A stretch of 64,000 nt of DNA, from the NCBI RefSeq assembly GCF_000813985.1, contig NZ_JWLJ01000009.1:62001-126000 (forward strand), given 5' to 3'. The first letter of the stretch is position 1. Every line of letters starts with the position of its first letter. The DNA is from Ruegeria sp. ANG-R. GTDB taxonomy: Bacteria; Pseudomonadota; Alphaproteobacteria; Rhodobacterales; Rhodobacteraceae. The notes under the pieces are model-generated. The model worked only from the letters and a program-made list of their open reading frames with translations. It did not search any database and had not been told where the DNA came from. Below are positions 56,483 through 64,000 of this stretch, one piece after another. The position numbers and the translations under genes were made by a program.

Positions 56483-57244
56483 ATGTTTACTCTCTGTTTT
56501 GAACGGTGGCAGAGTGCGCCGGGCAATACTGAACTGAATTGGGGGCAACCGTTGTCGCACTGGCACTTAGAATCGTTGAATTGGTTGGATGCTCTGCCGG
56601 AACCGGCGCAAGACCGATTGCGGCAGCGGGCTCAGACGAAACTCTACAAAAACAAAGAAACAATTTTCGCCCCCGAGGTGGACCCCGAGCAGGTGTACAT
56701 ACTGGAAAAGGGATTGACCCGCATTTTCCGTAGCACAGAATCCGGTGGAGAATTCACACTTGGGTTTGTGGAACCTGGTGAAGTGTTTGGCGAACTGCCT
56801 GTTCTGAACAACGCTTCCCGCGAGAGTTTTGCCGTGGCAATCGACAATTGTTGTGTCTTGAAACTGCCGAAATCGCTGTTTCTGGACCTCATGGGCACCA
56901 TGCCGGATTTCAGCCTTGCCGTGTCACGCCAGGTTGGAAAACGATTGCAGCGGATCGAAATCCGTGCCGAGGATTTGATTTTCCGGAGTGCCACATCCAG
57001 AATTGCACGAGTCATTTCAATGTTGGTTGATGATTTTGGCCAAGCAGATGACAACCATGTACTGGTCCATCTCAAATTGACGCAGGCTGAAATTGCTACC
57101 CTTGCCGGGTGTTCACGCCCGACTGCCAGTCTCGCAATTGCGGATTTTCGCAAACAAGGGCTGTTGGATCTGCGGTCCGGACACATAACTGTGTTTGATG
57201 TCGACGCGTTACGCGACATTGCTGCGGCAACAACGCACTCTTGA
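56483..57244 (+). CDS. Crp/Fnr family transcriptional regulator
   Basis: A 253-residue regulator with an N-terminal cyclic-nucleotide-like effector domain (LYKNKETIFAPEVDPEQVYI, TLGFVEPGEVFGELPVLNNA) and a C-terminal HTH (LTQAEIATLAGCSRPTASLA). It lacks the N-terminal Cys cluster of iron-sulfur FNR, so it is not a classical oxygen sensor. ATG 56483 was preferred to a TTG at 56441. It is divergent from the mscS-cls pair and sits upstream of the gadC-gadB genes; either could be its target. Confidence 0.9.
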   Translation: MFTLCFERWQSAPGNTELNWGQPLSHWHLESLNWLDALPEPAQDRLRQRAQTKLYKNKETIFAPEVDPEQVYILEKGLTRIFRSTESGGEFTLGFVEPGEVFGELPVLNNASRESFAVAIDNCCVLKLPKSLFLDLMGTMPDFSLAVSRQVGKRLQRIEIRAEDLIFRSATSRIARVISMLVDDFGQADDNHVLVHLKLTQAEIATLAGCSRPTASLAIADFRKQGLLDLRSGHITVFDVDALRDIAAATTHS

Positions 57245-57584
57245 AATCTGCGTGTTGTATCTGTTGTCAGAGCAGACCCGATCTTGTGTTTGAAGTTCAG
57301 ATTTCCCTTAAAATTTCGAGGCTTGGATAAAATCACGACCGATGAGTCTTTACATTTCGGGCCGACCCGTATCTTCTGTCGGCTGGTTCACAATATACTT
57401 GGGCCTTCGATTGATCTGTTAGTTCGCGAACAAATGACGCCACGGGGTTGGAATTTTGCCTAGCATGTTAGGCAGCGAACAGATGCCGAAATGGCCTGTC
57501 TTTAAGTAACTGACAAAGTTTCAGGATATAGCGCAGAGCGGCTGAGACGATCGAAAGCCAAATCGGAAAACCGGGAATATTTCA
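57245..57584. other. 340-base leader upstream of gadC with dyads and repeats
   Basis: No gene is seen. The stretch holds TGCCTA/TAGGCA (57457-57474), two direct copies of GCGAACA(A/G)ATG at 57425-57435 and 57475-57485, and a CTGA/TCAG dyad near 57509-57523 (actgacaaagtttcag). These may be regulatory sites for the gadCB operon or for the Crp/Fnr protein. Confidence 0.5.
57457..57474. promoter_or_regulatory. 18-base palindrome upstream of gadC
   Basis: TGCCTA-GCATGT-TAGGCA has perfect 6-bp arms, flanked by direct GCGAACA(A/G)ATG repeats whose starts are 50 bases apart. The palindrome lies between the repeats. A candidate operator in the gadC leader. Confidence 0.35.
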
Positions 57585-59012
57585 TTGACCGAAACCAAAC
57601 ATCAAATCGGTGTCATCGCGCTGACATTGATAACCGCAGCATTGTTCATGACATTGCGCAACATGCCCATGATGGCACAGACCGGGATGAAGATGGTCAT
57701 CTTCAATGCCATCACAATCGTCGCCTATCTTATCCCTGTGGCACTGGTGTCAGCCGAACTGGCCACCGGCTGGCCCAAGAACGGTGTGTTCCATTGGGTC
57801 GAGGCGGCCTTTGGCTCCAGATTGGGGTTTGCCGCTGTGTGGCTGCAATGGGCGCAGAGCATCTTTGGCATCACATCGATTGTTGCCTATGTCGCGGCGT
57901 CTTTGGCGTACGCATTTGATCCGTCTCTTGGGTCAAACAAGTACTTTATCGTTGCGGTCATCCTTATCGTTTACTGGGCTGCGACCCTTGCGAATTTCCG
58001 TGGATCAAAAAGCTCGGGGCTGATCAGCAGCGTCGCGGTTTCTGTTGGTGTTCTGCTGCCAACCATTGTCCTGATTGGCTTGGGCGCCTTATACGCTGCC
58101 GAGGGCAATACGCTGGAGATCGATACGGCATTGACCGCAGAGAACTGGGTTCCATCCTTGTGGGAGACGGGGAACCTTGTTCTGTTTCTCAGTTTCATAT
58201 TCGGTTTCGTCGGTGTCGAGGTTTCCGCAAGCCATGCGCGAGAGGTCAAGAATGTCCACCGGACCTATCCGTTGGCTGTTTTTAGCGCTGCGGCAATCGG
58301 TTTTGTCCTGACTCTGCTTGGCGGTCTTGCTGTCGCCGCGATCCTGCCTGCAGCGTCGATTGATCAGATCAACGGTGCGATGCAGGCGTTTTCGGCCTTC
58401 TTCTCGCATTTCGGTCTTGTTTGGCTCACGCCAGTTGCGGCGGTTCTGGTTGCATTTGGCGCCGCCGGACAGGTCAGTACCTGGATCGTCGGGCCCGTCA
58501 AGGGCATCCTGGCGGCAGGCCAGGATGGAAATCTTCCGGTCTGGGCGCAGAAGGTGAATGATCAGGGTGTGCCGACGAACCTTCTGATACTGCAAGCCGC
58601 TTTGATTTCGCTGATCGCCATGTCGTTCTTGTTGGTGGACAACGTCAATACGGCGTTTCTTATTCTGACGTCGATCGCCGTTCTGATCTATTCCTTGATG
58701 TATGTCCTGATGTATGCCGCTGCGATCCGGCTGCGCTATAGCCACCCCGAGGTTCAACGCGCCTATCGTGTGCCGGGAGGAAATGCGGGAATGTGGATTA
58801 CCGCCGGTATCGGTCTGCTTGCTGCCGTGGCCTGTTTTGGCATCGGATTTATCCCGCCTGCGGTCGGTGGCCTGTCAATCCTGTCCTTCGAACTTATGAT
58901 GGTATTGGGTGTCGTGCTTGTTTCTGCGGTACCCTTCCTGATTTACGCGCTCCGTCGTCCCCAATGGGTTCGGTTCAGTGAGACACAAAATGCAAAAAAG
59001 GTAGAGTCATGA
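57585..59012 (+). CDS. gadC: APC family glutamate:GABA antiporter
   Basis: A 475-residue permease with about 12 membrane segments. The motifs PVALVSAELATGWPKNGVFHW, FGSRLGFAAVWLQWAQSIFG and FGFVGVEVSASHAREVKN match GadC-type exchangers, which import glutamate and export GABA. The start is a TTG at 57585 with GGGAA upstream. It overlaps the decarboxylase gene by four bases (ATGA), which supports the identification as a GadC-GadB pair. It could alternatively exchange other amino acids, but the pairing makes GABA most likely. Confidence 0.9.
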   Translation: MTETKHQIGVIALTLITAALFMTLRNMPMMAQTGMKMVIFNAITIVAYLIPVALVSAELATGWPKNGVFHWVEAAFGSRLGFAAVWLQWAQSIFGITSIVAYVAASLAYAFDPSLGSNKYFIVAVILIVYWAATLANFRGSKSSGLISSVAVSVGVLLPTIVLIGLGALYAAEGNTLEIDTALTAENWVPSLWETGNLVLFLSFIFGFVGVEVSASHAREVKNVHRTYPLAVFSAAAIGFVLTLLGGLAVAAILPAASIDQINGAMQAFSAFFSHFGLVWLTPVAAVLVAFGAAGQVSTWIVGPVKGILAAGQDGNLPVWAQKVNDQGVPTNLLILQAALISLIAMSFLLVDNVNTAFLILTSIAVLIYSLMYVLMYAAAIRLRYSHPEVQRAYRVPGGNAGMWITAGIGLLAAVACFGIGFIPPAVGGLSILSFELMMVLGVVLVSAVPFLIYALRRPQWVRFSETQNAKKVES

Positions 59013-60385
59013 CCAAGAAACCTACGCCTTCCTCTGATACTGAATCTGTTCTCACCCCGGCTTATGGGGGGCGTTTTATGCGCGAACCCATTCCCAAGTA
59101 CAGTATGCCCGAAAACGAGATGGATGCGGATTCAGCCTATCGTCTGATCCATGACGAATTGATGCTGGACGGAAATGCCCGCCTGAATCTGGCGACTTTC
59201 GTGACCACATGGATGGAGCCTCAGGCAGAGCGGCTGATGTCGGAAACCTTCGACAAGAACATGATCGACAAGGATGAGTACCCGAACACCGCAATGATCG
59301 AAGAACGTTGTATCAAGATCGTGGCAAATCTGTTCAATGCACCAGAGAATGCAACCGGCTCGTCCGCCATCGGATCGAGCGAGGCCGTGATGCTGGCGGG
59401 TATGGCGATGAAATGGAACTGGCGTGCGCGGCAGCGTGCAAAGGGGAAGCCGACCGACAAGCCAAACCTCATATTGGGTACCAACGTTCAGGTCGTCTGG
59501 GAAAAGTTCTGCCGGTATTGGGATGTCGAACCCCGGTACGTGCCGATGGCCGAAGATCGCTACGTGATCGACCCGGAGGACACGATTTCCAAGATTGATG
59601 AGAACACCATCGGGATCATCGCTATTTTGGGAACAACCTTCACCGGCGAATATGAACCGATCAAAGAGGTGCACGATGCGCTGGTCGCCTCAAATTCCAA
59701 AACGGGTTTTGACGTTCCATTACATGTCGATGCGGCCAGTGGCGGCTTTGTCGCGCCGTTCCTGCAACCGGATCTGGAATGGGATTTCCGACTGCCGCAG
59801 GTGAAATCGATCAACGTGTCCGGGCATAAATATGGCCTGGTCTATCCTGGTGTCGGCTGGGTCGTCTGGCGCGACAAGTCGGAACTTCCGGAGGATCTGG
59901 TGTTCCATGTCAATTACCTGGGCGGCGACATGCCTACTTTTACCCTGAACTTCTCTCGCCCCGGGAACCAGATCGTTGGTCAGTATTACAATTTCCTGCG
60001 GCTGGGTCGGAACGGATATGCGCAAGTGATGGGTAATCTGGGTGCGATCGCCCAGCAACTTGCGGCGCGGATCGCCGATCTGGGGCCGTTCGAGCTGCTC
60101 AGCGATGGCAGTACTATCCCGGTGTTTGCATTCAAGGTAAAAGACCCTGACAATTTTACCGTGTATGACGTGTCCGACCAGTTGCGTCAGTACGGCTGGC
60201 AAGTGCCTGCGTATTCGATGCCCGAAGGCGCAGAGGATATCCATGTTCTTCGCATCGTCGTTCGCGAGGGTTTTAGTTTTGATATGGCTGAGATGCTCTT
60301 GCAGGACATGGGCAAGGTAATTGCGAAGCTGGAAAACCAGTCGGCCAACGGAAAGGACGGTTCGACGGTCTTTGCACACGTGTAG
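59009..60385 (+). CDS. gadB: Glutamate decarboxylase
   Basis: A 458-residue PLP enzyme converting glutamate to GABA and CO2 while consuming a proton. The PLP Lys is in SINVSGHKYGLVYPG, the PLP Asp in HVDAASGGFVAPF, and the N-terminal glutamate-binding region is NATGSSAIGSSEAVMLAGMA. The C-terminus ends AHV with the His in penultimate position, as in E. coli GadB, where a penultimate His blocks the active site at neutral pH. The start overlaps gadC. A bidirectional terminator lies 126 bases downstream. Confidence 0.94.
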   Translation: MTKKPTPSSDTESVLTPAYGGRFMREPIPKYSMPENEMDADSAYRLIHDELMLDGNARLNLATFVTTWMEPQAERLMSETFDKNMIDKDEYPNTAMIEERCIKIVANLFNAPENATGSSAIGSSEAVMLAGMAMKWNWRARQRAKGKPTDKPNLILGTNVQVVWEKFCRYWDVEPRYVPMAEDRYVIDPEDTISKIDENTIGIIAILGTTFTGEYEPIKEVHDALVASNSKTGFDVPLHVDAASGGFVAPFLQPDLEWDFRLPQVKSINVSGHKYGLVYPGVGWVVWRDKSELPEDLVFHVNYLGGDMPTFTLNFSRPGNQIVGQYYNFLRLGRNGYAQVMGNLGAIAQQLAARIADLGPFELLSDGSTIPVFAFKVKDPDNFTVYDVSDQLRQYGWQVPAYSMPEGAEDIHVLRIVVREGFSFDMAEMLLQDMGKVIAKLENQSANGKDGSTVFAHV

Positions 60386-60510
60386 AGAGTCTGGCCAAGA
60401 TCCGGTGGTGCGTTTTGTTCGACAAGGCGCGCCATCGGGCCAGAGGTATCTGTATCGTCCCGTTCTGCAATCTTGTAGGCGCAGCACAGTGACAACAGAG
60501 CGGCATTGTC

Positions 60511-60538
60511 AAACAGAGCCGAATTGACCGCTCTGTTT
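60511..60538. terminator. Bidirectional rho-independent terminator
   Basis: AAACAGAGC (60511-60519) and GCTCTGTTT (60530-60538) form a perfect 9-bp stem with a 10-base loop, followed by T on the plus strand and by TTTG-type sequence on the minus strand. It lies between the convergent gadB and small RHH-like genes, so it can end both transcripts. Confidence 0.75.
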
Positions 60539-60621
60539 TCAACTGGGCAACTATTGGAAATTCAAAGATAAAGCGTTCCTGCGCAATCTGACAGGCAGGT
60601 TCCTTGGCGACACCTGCAGCG

Positions 60622-60876
60622 TCAGTTTTCGGCAAGTTTGTGACTGTCTTCAGCTGTCAAATCTAACCCGTAGGCTGCGCGCATCTGATCAATAAACTCG
60701 AGAGTATCTGCCTCGAAAGGTGACTTTCCCTCGAAGCTGTAGAGTACGATACCTTCGACCAGGTCACCCAGACTAATCTCATGCCGGGCCGCGACAGCCT
60801 TGAGGACCTTGAGAATGCGTTTATCAATACGCACCCCGGTCTGAACGCGTTCAACCTTTTTCCAGTTATCGGTCAT
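60622..60876 (-). CDS. Small ribbon-helix-helix-like protein of unknown function
   Basis: An 84-residue protein. The segment RVQTGVRIDKRILKVLKAVAARHEISLGDLVEGIVLYSFEG resembles a CopG/Arc-type beta strand followed by two helices. I do not recognise the family. A start at 60876 (ATG) has AGAGGGAG upstream. It lies 58 bases downstream of the convergent Hsp70 stop on the same strand, so the two could share a transcript. If RHH, it would bind DNA; no toxin partner is visible. Confidence 0.65.
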   Translation of the reverse strand: MTDNWKKVERVQTGVRIDKRILKVLKAVAARHEISLGDLVEGIVLYSFEGKSPFEADTLEFIDQMRAAYGLDLTAEDSHKLAEN

Positions 60877-60934
60877 CTAACTCCCTCTACTGCTTCTGGT
60901 GTGCCGTCGTACCGGCACCATAAGAACTTCATGT

Positions 60935-62251
60935 TCAATTCACAACGAACGTATTCCCAGACCCGGCCTGAACTTGGCGGCGTGTTTCCGTCGCCATCGC
61001 AAGGCCATCCACAACTGCCGTAAAGGTAGCCCCGCTCAGGATTTCAGCATTTGGAAACAGGTCTTTGAGGGATTGGCGAACAAGCTTCATTTTGCCGCCG
61101 CCGCCGACTTCGATAATCTGTGACACATCTTCGGCCGCGCAATGCGCCTTGGCCAATGTCTCTTCAATCTCGCGTCTCAGGATGTCCGAGCTTTTCATGA
61201 TGGCCGCATCGAACTCATCAACGGTTATGTCTGTCGTCAGGCCCGAGTCGAGTAACGACAAATCAACGTGTTGATATCCCTGATCCGTCGTGTTCAACGC
61301 GATCTTTGTCGCCTCGGTCAGCATCGCAAGCTCGTGGCCGCTTTCGAACTCGATAACATTCTTCAAACGTTCAAACGGGCGTTTTTTCGGTGCCAGATAG
61401 ATAAGCTCCCGCACCTCGCGAAGCGTTTTCGCATTATAGAGGAACGGGATTTTTTCCCAGGTCGATAGATCGGCAAAGATCGAGATCGGGGCGGTTACAG
61501 TTTCATCGGCCATCGCCCGTCGGATTTTTGATTTGTGCCCGAGATGGGGCATAAAGAAATTCAGGCTGGTTTGACGGTCGAAATCCGTTCCACCCAGCCG
61601 CAGACCATGTGAGGCCAATATGTCGATCAATCGGTATTCTGTTGCCTCTTTGCCTTTGCGGAACAGCGTGAAATCTGATGTTCCGCCGCCGATATCAACT
61701 ACGAGACCAAGAGAGTTGCGATGCAGCTTATCCTGTTCGGACAGCGCAGCGGCTTCCGGTTCTGCCATAAAGTCCACATGCTCAAACCCAGCGCGCAGAA
61801 AGCACTGTTTCAGATCGGCCTCGGCCTGTGCGTCTTTCACTTGGTCGCGCGTGTGGAAATGGACGGGCCGACCCGCAAGAGCGTGCGAAAAGGAAAGGCC
61901 GGTGCAGTCCTCTGCCCGGGCTTTGATGGTGGTCAGATAGTCGCATATGATATCGAAGCCATCCATACGCCGTCCGTTCAGCAGCCGGCTTTCTGACATT
62001 ATGGGCGACCCGAGAAGGCTTTTGAGTGATCGCATGTAACGGCCGGGTTCCCCTTCCGACAGGGCAATGTTTGCCGCGGTGCCGTAATAGGTCGAGTTGT
62101 CATCGGCGTTGAAGAACACCGAAGTCGGAATCGTATCACGGTCTGGCTCAAGCGGCAGCCGGGTGATCTTGCCGTCGGCAAGCATCGCCGCGGCAGAGTT
62201 CGAGGTTCCGAAATCGACGGCGAGGATCGGGGCCTTTTCCTGTACTGGCAT
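60935..62251 (-). CDS. Hsp70 family protein (YegD-like)
   Basis: A 438-residue actin-like ATPase. Phosphate 1 is AVDFGTSNSAAAM, phosphate 2 is VVDIGGGTSDFTL and the adenosine motif is IEVGGGGKMKLV. The C-terminal substrate-binding domain of DnaK is absent, which with the length marks a YegD-like member of the HSP70 superfamily rather than DnaK. ATG 62251 was chosen for its GGAGG upstream; an upstream extension to 62368 has no family similarity. Its role in the family is unclear. Confidence 0.9.
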   Translation of the reverse strand: MPVQEKAPILAVDFGTSNSAAAMLADGKITRLPLEPDRDTIPTSVFFNADDNSTYYGTAANIALSEGEPGRYMRSLKSLLGSPIMSESRLLNGRRMDGFDIICDYLTTIKARAEDCTGLSFSHALAGRPVHFHTRDQVKDAQAEADLKQCFLRAGFEHVDFMAEPEAAALSEQDKLHRNSLGLVVDIGGGTSDFTLFRKGKEATEYRLIDILASHGLRLGGTDFDRQTSLNFFMPHLGHKSKIRRAMADETVTAPISIFADLSTWEKIPFLYNAKTLREVRELIYLAPKKRPFERLKNVIEFESGHELAMLTEATKIALNTTDQGYQHVDLSLLDSGLTTDITVDEFDAAIMKSSDILRREIEETLAKAHCAAEDVSQIIEVGGGGKMKLVRQSLKDLFPNAEILSGATFTAVVDGLAMATETRRQVQAGSGNTFVVN

Positions 62252-62427
62252 TGGAAATGCCTCCTGCGTTTGACCAGTGATAGCGATAGTCGGTCCGACG
62301 GTTGATTCGACAGTGCCCGGAACCCTGTCGTACGGTTCGGTAAAGGTTGATTGGTACCAAGTTACCATATTAAGTGCAAGCAGAATCGAGTTCTGAACCT
62401 ACATGTAAACGACACCGGGAGAGTCGA

Positions 62428-63046
62428 ATGGAGCAATTGATCGGAAATCTCGGGTGGTTTGCTCTGACCGTGGTCCCGCTTATCCTGACACCCGGACCCG
62501 ATATCCTGTTGGTTATGTCGCAGGGTTTGGCACTTGACCGCAAGGCGGTACTGAAGGCCGTCAATGGAATATCATTGGGGTACGGAGCCCATGCAATCCT
62601 GGCTGCAGTGGGAATTGCTGCCCTGATCAGCGCATCTCCCTTCCTGTTTGGGCTGCTCAAGATGGCGGGCGTTCTGTATCTTGCCTATCTGGCAACAAGC
62701 ATGATCGGGCGGCATTTTCGGGCGCCGTCGCAGCGAAGGTGCAAAAGGCCAAAAAGCTGACAATCTGGCGCGGCTTTCTGACCAGCTTCCTGAACCCGAA
62801 GGGTATGCTGGTTTTCTTTCTCTGCTGCCCCAGTTTGTTGATGAGGCCGGCAGCAGGCCAGGGTTGCAGGCTATTGTTTTGTCTCTGGTTTTCATTGTGT
62901 TGTGTTTCGTGGTCTACCTGACCATTGGTTTGCTGGCCCGGGGACTGGCTGCGCGTGGATCATCCAGCCCGTGCGGACAGAGGATTGCAAACGGCCTTGG
63001 TGGTGGGTTGCTGAGTTTGGCAGCCGTGCGCATGGCCATAAGCTAG
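62428..63046 (+). pseudogene. LysE family amino acid exporter with two frameshifts
   Basis: LysE/RhtB-type exporter split over three frames. Frame one (62428 to about 62715) gives MEQLIGNLGWFALTVVPLIL, PGPDILLVMSQGLALDRKA and YLAYLATSM. Frame two (about 62718 to 62820) gives KAKKLTIWRGFLTSFLNPKGMLVFF. Frame three (about 62826 to 63046) gives LPQFVDEAGSRPGLQAIVLS and IANGLGGGLLSLAAVRMAIS. Together they make a complete roughly 205-residue LysE protein, so the frame shifts near 62717 and 62823 either inactivate it or are base-call errors. It has ATG at 62428 with GGGAGAG upstream. Confidence 0.85.
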
Positions 63047-63086
63047 TCTGGAAGCGGAGTGGTTGATCAATGCAAATCAAGCGGTC

Positions 63087-63112
63087 TTGACACTTAGAGT
63101 TTAGATACTAAA
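63087..63112 (+). promoter_or_regulatory. Promoter with MarR-type operator upstream of the MarR gene
   Basis: TTGACA (63087-63092) is a consensus -35. The palindrome TTTAG-ATA-CTAAA (63100-63112) lies in the spacer, and an A/T-rich -10 such as AAATAT (63110-63115) follows, 7 bases before ATG 63122. A regulator bound there would block the polymerase. The same palindrome recurs at 63608-63620. Confidence 0.6.
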
Positions 63113-63121
63113 TATAATGCC

Positions 63122-63583
63122 ATGACCGAGGATACGAACAAGACGATTGGGCAGATATTTGATCTGATAGATCAGATATTGTTCATGGAAAAGAAATCAC
63201 GCGTGCTGGTAGGCGACGTAACATTTTTCCCGTCCGAAGTTAACCTGATCCTCTTTATTCACATGAACCCGGACGAAAATGTGACGCAGATGGCGACGCA
63301 GTTGGGGATTACCAAAGGCGCTGTGTCCCAGACCCTCGCCAGGCTAGAGAAAAAGGGTGTGTTGAGACGGTCCAAGATACCCGGCACCAAAAACGAGTCT
63401 CTGGTCGAGCTGCTGCCGTTTGGTCTGGACGTTGCCAACCGGTGTTTGCTGGTAAGGCGGGAACTGGATGCCAAATTCGGTACCTACCTGACAAACGTGT
63501 CAAGCGAAGAGAAAAAGACGATCTCTCGATTTATGGGCTATCTCATCGAAACCTTCAATGAGGAAACCGAGAAGCTTCAGTAG
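63122..63583 (+). CDS. MarR family transcriptional regulator
   Basis: A 153-residue winged-helix regulator (QMATQLGITKGAVSQTLARLEKKGVLRRSKIPGTKNESLVELLPFG). The HTH is LGITKGAVSQTLARL and the wing is KIPGTKNES. It lacks a recognisable sensing Cys. Two copies of one palindrome flank the gene, so it probably represses itself and the genes downstream. It lies between two LysE-type exporter genes, suggesting control of efflux. Confidence 0.93.
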   Translation: MTEDTNKTIGQIFDLIDQILFMEKKSRVLVGDVTFFPSEVNLILFIHMNPDENVTQMATQLGITKGAVSQTLARLEKKGVLRRSKIPGTKNESLVELLPFGLDVANRCLLVRRELDAKFGTYLTNVSSEEKKTISRFMGYLIETFNEETEKLQ

Positions 63584-63607
63584 ATCGGAAAAATTTTGGC
63601 CAAAGTG

Positions 63608-63620
63608 TTTAGCTTCTAAA
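63608..63620. promoter_or_regulatory. Second copy of the MarR-type palindrome
   Basis: TTTAG-CTT-CTAAA with arms identical to the copy upstream of the MarR gene and an extra G/C pair (GTTTAG/CTAAAC). It lies 25 bases after the MarR stop and 63 bases before the next small gene, in position to control the genes that follow. Confidence 0.55.
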
Positions 63621-63683
63621 CGTATTCTGCGCCAATCACCTCTGCCAGAAGACCTGGCGGGCAATACTCTGAAAGGAAATGCT

Positions 63684-63915
63684 ATGACCACCAAACTGAA
63701 CACAGTGCCTTCGGATGAGAAGATCGCTGAATACGAAGCAGCGGGCCCCCAGTATGTGAGATCTTCTGGAAGGTATTACGCTTTCCGCATTCGAAGGTGC
63801 CTCGCCCTTTGCATATGCTGAAAGTCTGGAAACCATCGAACGGATTTGTGCTGCGTTTGATGTTGATCCTGCATCCTATGCAAATGCTGTTGGGGAGCCG
63901 TCCGAAGATGCTTGA
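63684..63915 (+). pseudogene. Small unknown protein, apparently frameshifted
   Basis: ATG 63684 (GAAAGG upstream) opens MTTKLNTVPSDEKIAEYEAA then GPQYVR and stops near 63821 in that frame. In the +1 frame from about 63763 the sequence continues as GITLSAFEGASPFAYAESLE then TIERICAAFDVDPASYANAV, ending at a TGA at 63913. Joined, they give one acidic protein of about 77 residues, so one base is probably missing or extra near 63762. I do not recognise the family. It is coupled to the next LysE-like gene. Confidence 0.6.
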
Positions 63916-64000
63916 CTGAGAGATCTTTGTATTCGCCGCCGCTCTGGGTCTCGCTGCTGCCACACCGGGCCCCGGCCTAGCAGCGATCCTTGCGACCGCA
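63912..64000 (+). pseudogene. LysE family exporter, N-terminal part, apparently frameshifted; continues past the window
   Basis: The frame from 63923 reads IFVFAAALGLAAATPGPGLA then AILATA, the LysE N-terminus with the PGP motif. A TTG ACT GAG at 63912-63920 would be a natural start coupled to the upstream stop, but two extra bases (AG, 63921-63922) break the frame. Without the rest of the gene, a missed start or base error cannot be ruled out. Confidence 0.6.

Noticed and set aside
60622..60876. Toxin-antitoxin pair
   Set aside because: Only an RHH-like small protein is visible; no toxin gene adjoins it.

Overview
The window looks like a chromosome segment of a marine alphaproteobacterium of the Rhodobacteraceae (roseobacter group). 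This is inferred from the GC-rich codon use, the many short ATGA/GTGA-coupled operons, and the gene families present: a type III glutamine synthetase, choline-O-sulfate use, a LuxR solo, a large RTX adhesin and a complete Bat operon. No rRNA, tRNA, CRISPR array, prophage or replication origin was seen.

Layout. 1-3.1 kb: 3' part of a type III glutamine synthetase, a MetX-like alpha/beta hydrolase and an Lrp/AsnC regulator. 3.4-4.7 kb: debris, namely a frameshifted IS5-family transposase remnant and a dapE that has lost about 50 internal codons. 4.8-10.7 kb: a co-directional unit of an RpiR regulator, a four-gene polar amino acid ABC importer, an N-acylamino acid racemase-type enolase-superfamily enzyme and a GNAT acyltransferase. 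10.9-16.4 kb: a LysR regulator divergent from a ProX-ProV-ProW importer and choline sulfatase (choline-O-sulfate uptake and hydrolysis). 17.1-33.4 kb: a LuxR solo, a roughly 3,270-residue repeat adhesin, a SapC protein and all three parts of a type I secretion system (TolC-like, ABC, HlyD-like). 34.1-38.0 kb: an unrecognised metabolic cluster (class V aminotransferase, two SDRs, a dihydroxyacetophenone dioxygenase-like cupin) facing an IclR regulator across a perfect operator-like palindrome. 38.3-40.7 kb: DUF2089, LemA and TPM-domain genes. 40.9-45.1 kb: a Na+/H+-type antiporter, an OmpR/histidine-kinase pair and YfdX. 45.2-46.9 kb: an orphan Tat-exported peptide-type binding protein. 47.1-54.1 kb: a full MoxR-DUF58-DUF4381-VWA-VWA/TPR-BatD operon. 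54.1-60.4 kb: a cardiolipin synthase/MscS pair, a Crp/Fnr regulator, and a GadC-GadB glutamate-dependent acid resistance pair. 60.6-64 kb: a small RHH-like protein, a YegD-type Hsp70, a MarR regulator bracketed by two copies of one palindrome, and two LysE exporters and a small ORF that all carry frameshifts.

How the parts work together. Three themes stand out: nutrient capture with local regulators (amino acids, choline sulfate, an unknown substrate of the IclR cluster), a surface adhesin with its own secretion machine next to a quorum-sensing-type regulator, and envelope/acid/osmotic stress (GadBC, YfdX, MscS, cardiolipin synthase, Bat, LemA). The most unusual items are the two-tier repeat structure of the adhesin with recently homogenised blocks, the D-amino-acid racemisation operon beside a broken desuccinylase, the IclR cluster, and the duplicated MarR operator. 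All functions are inferred from sequence features read by eye; no database search was run.
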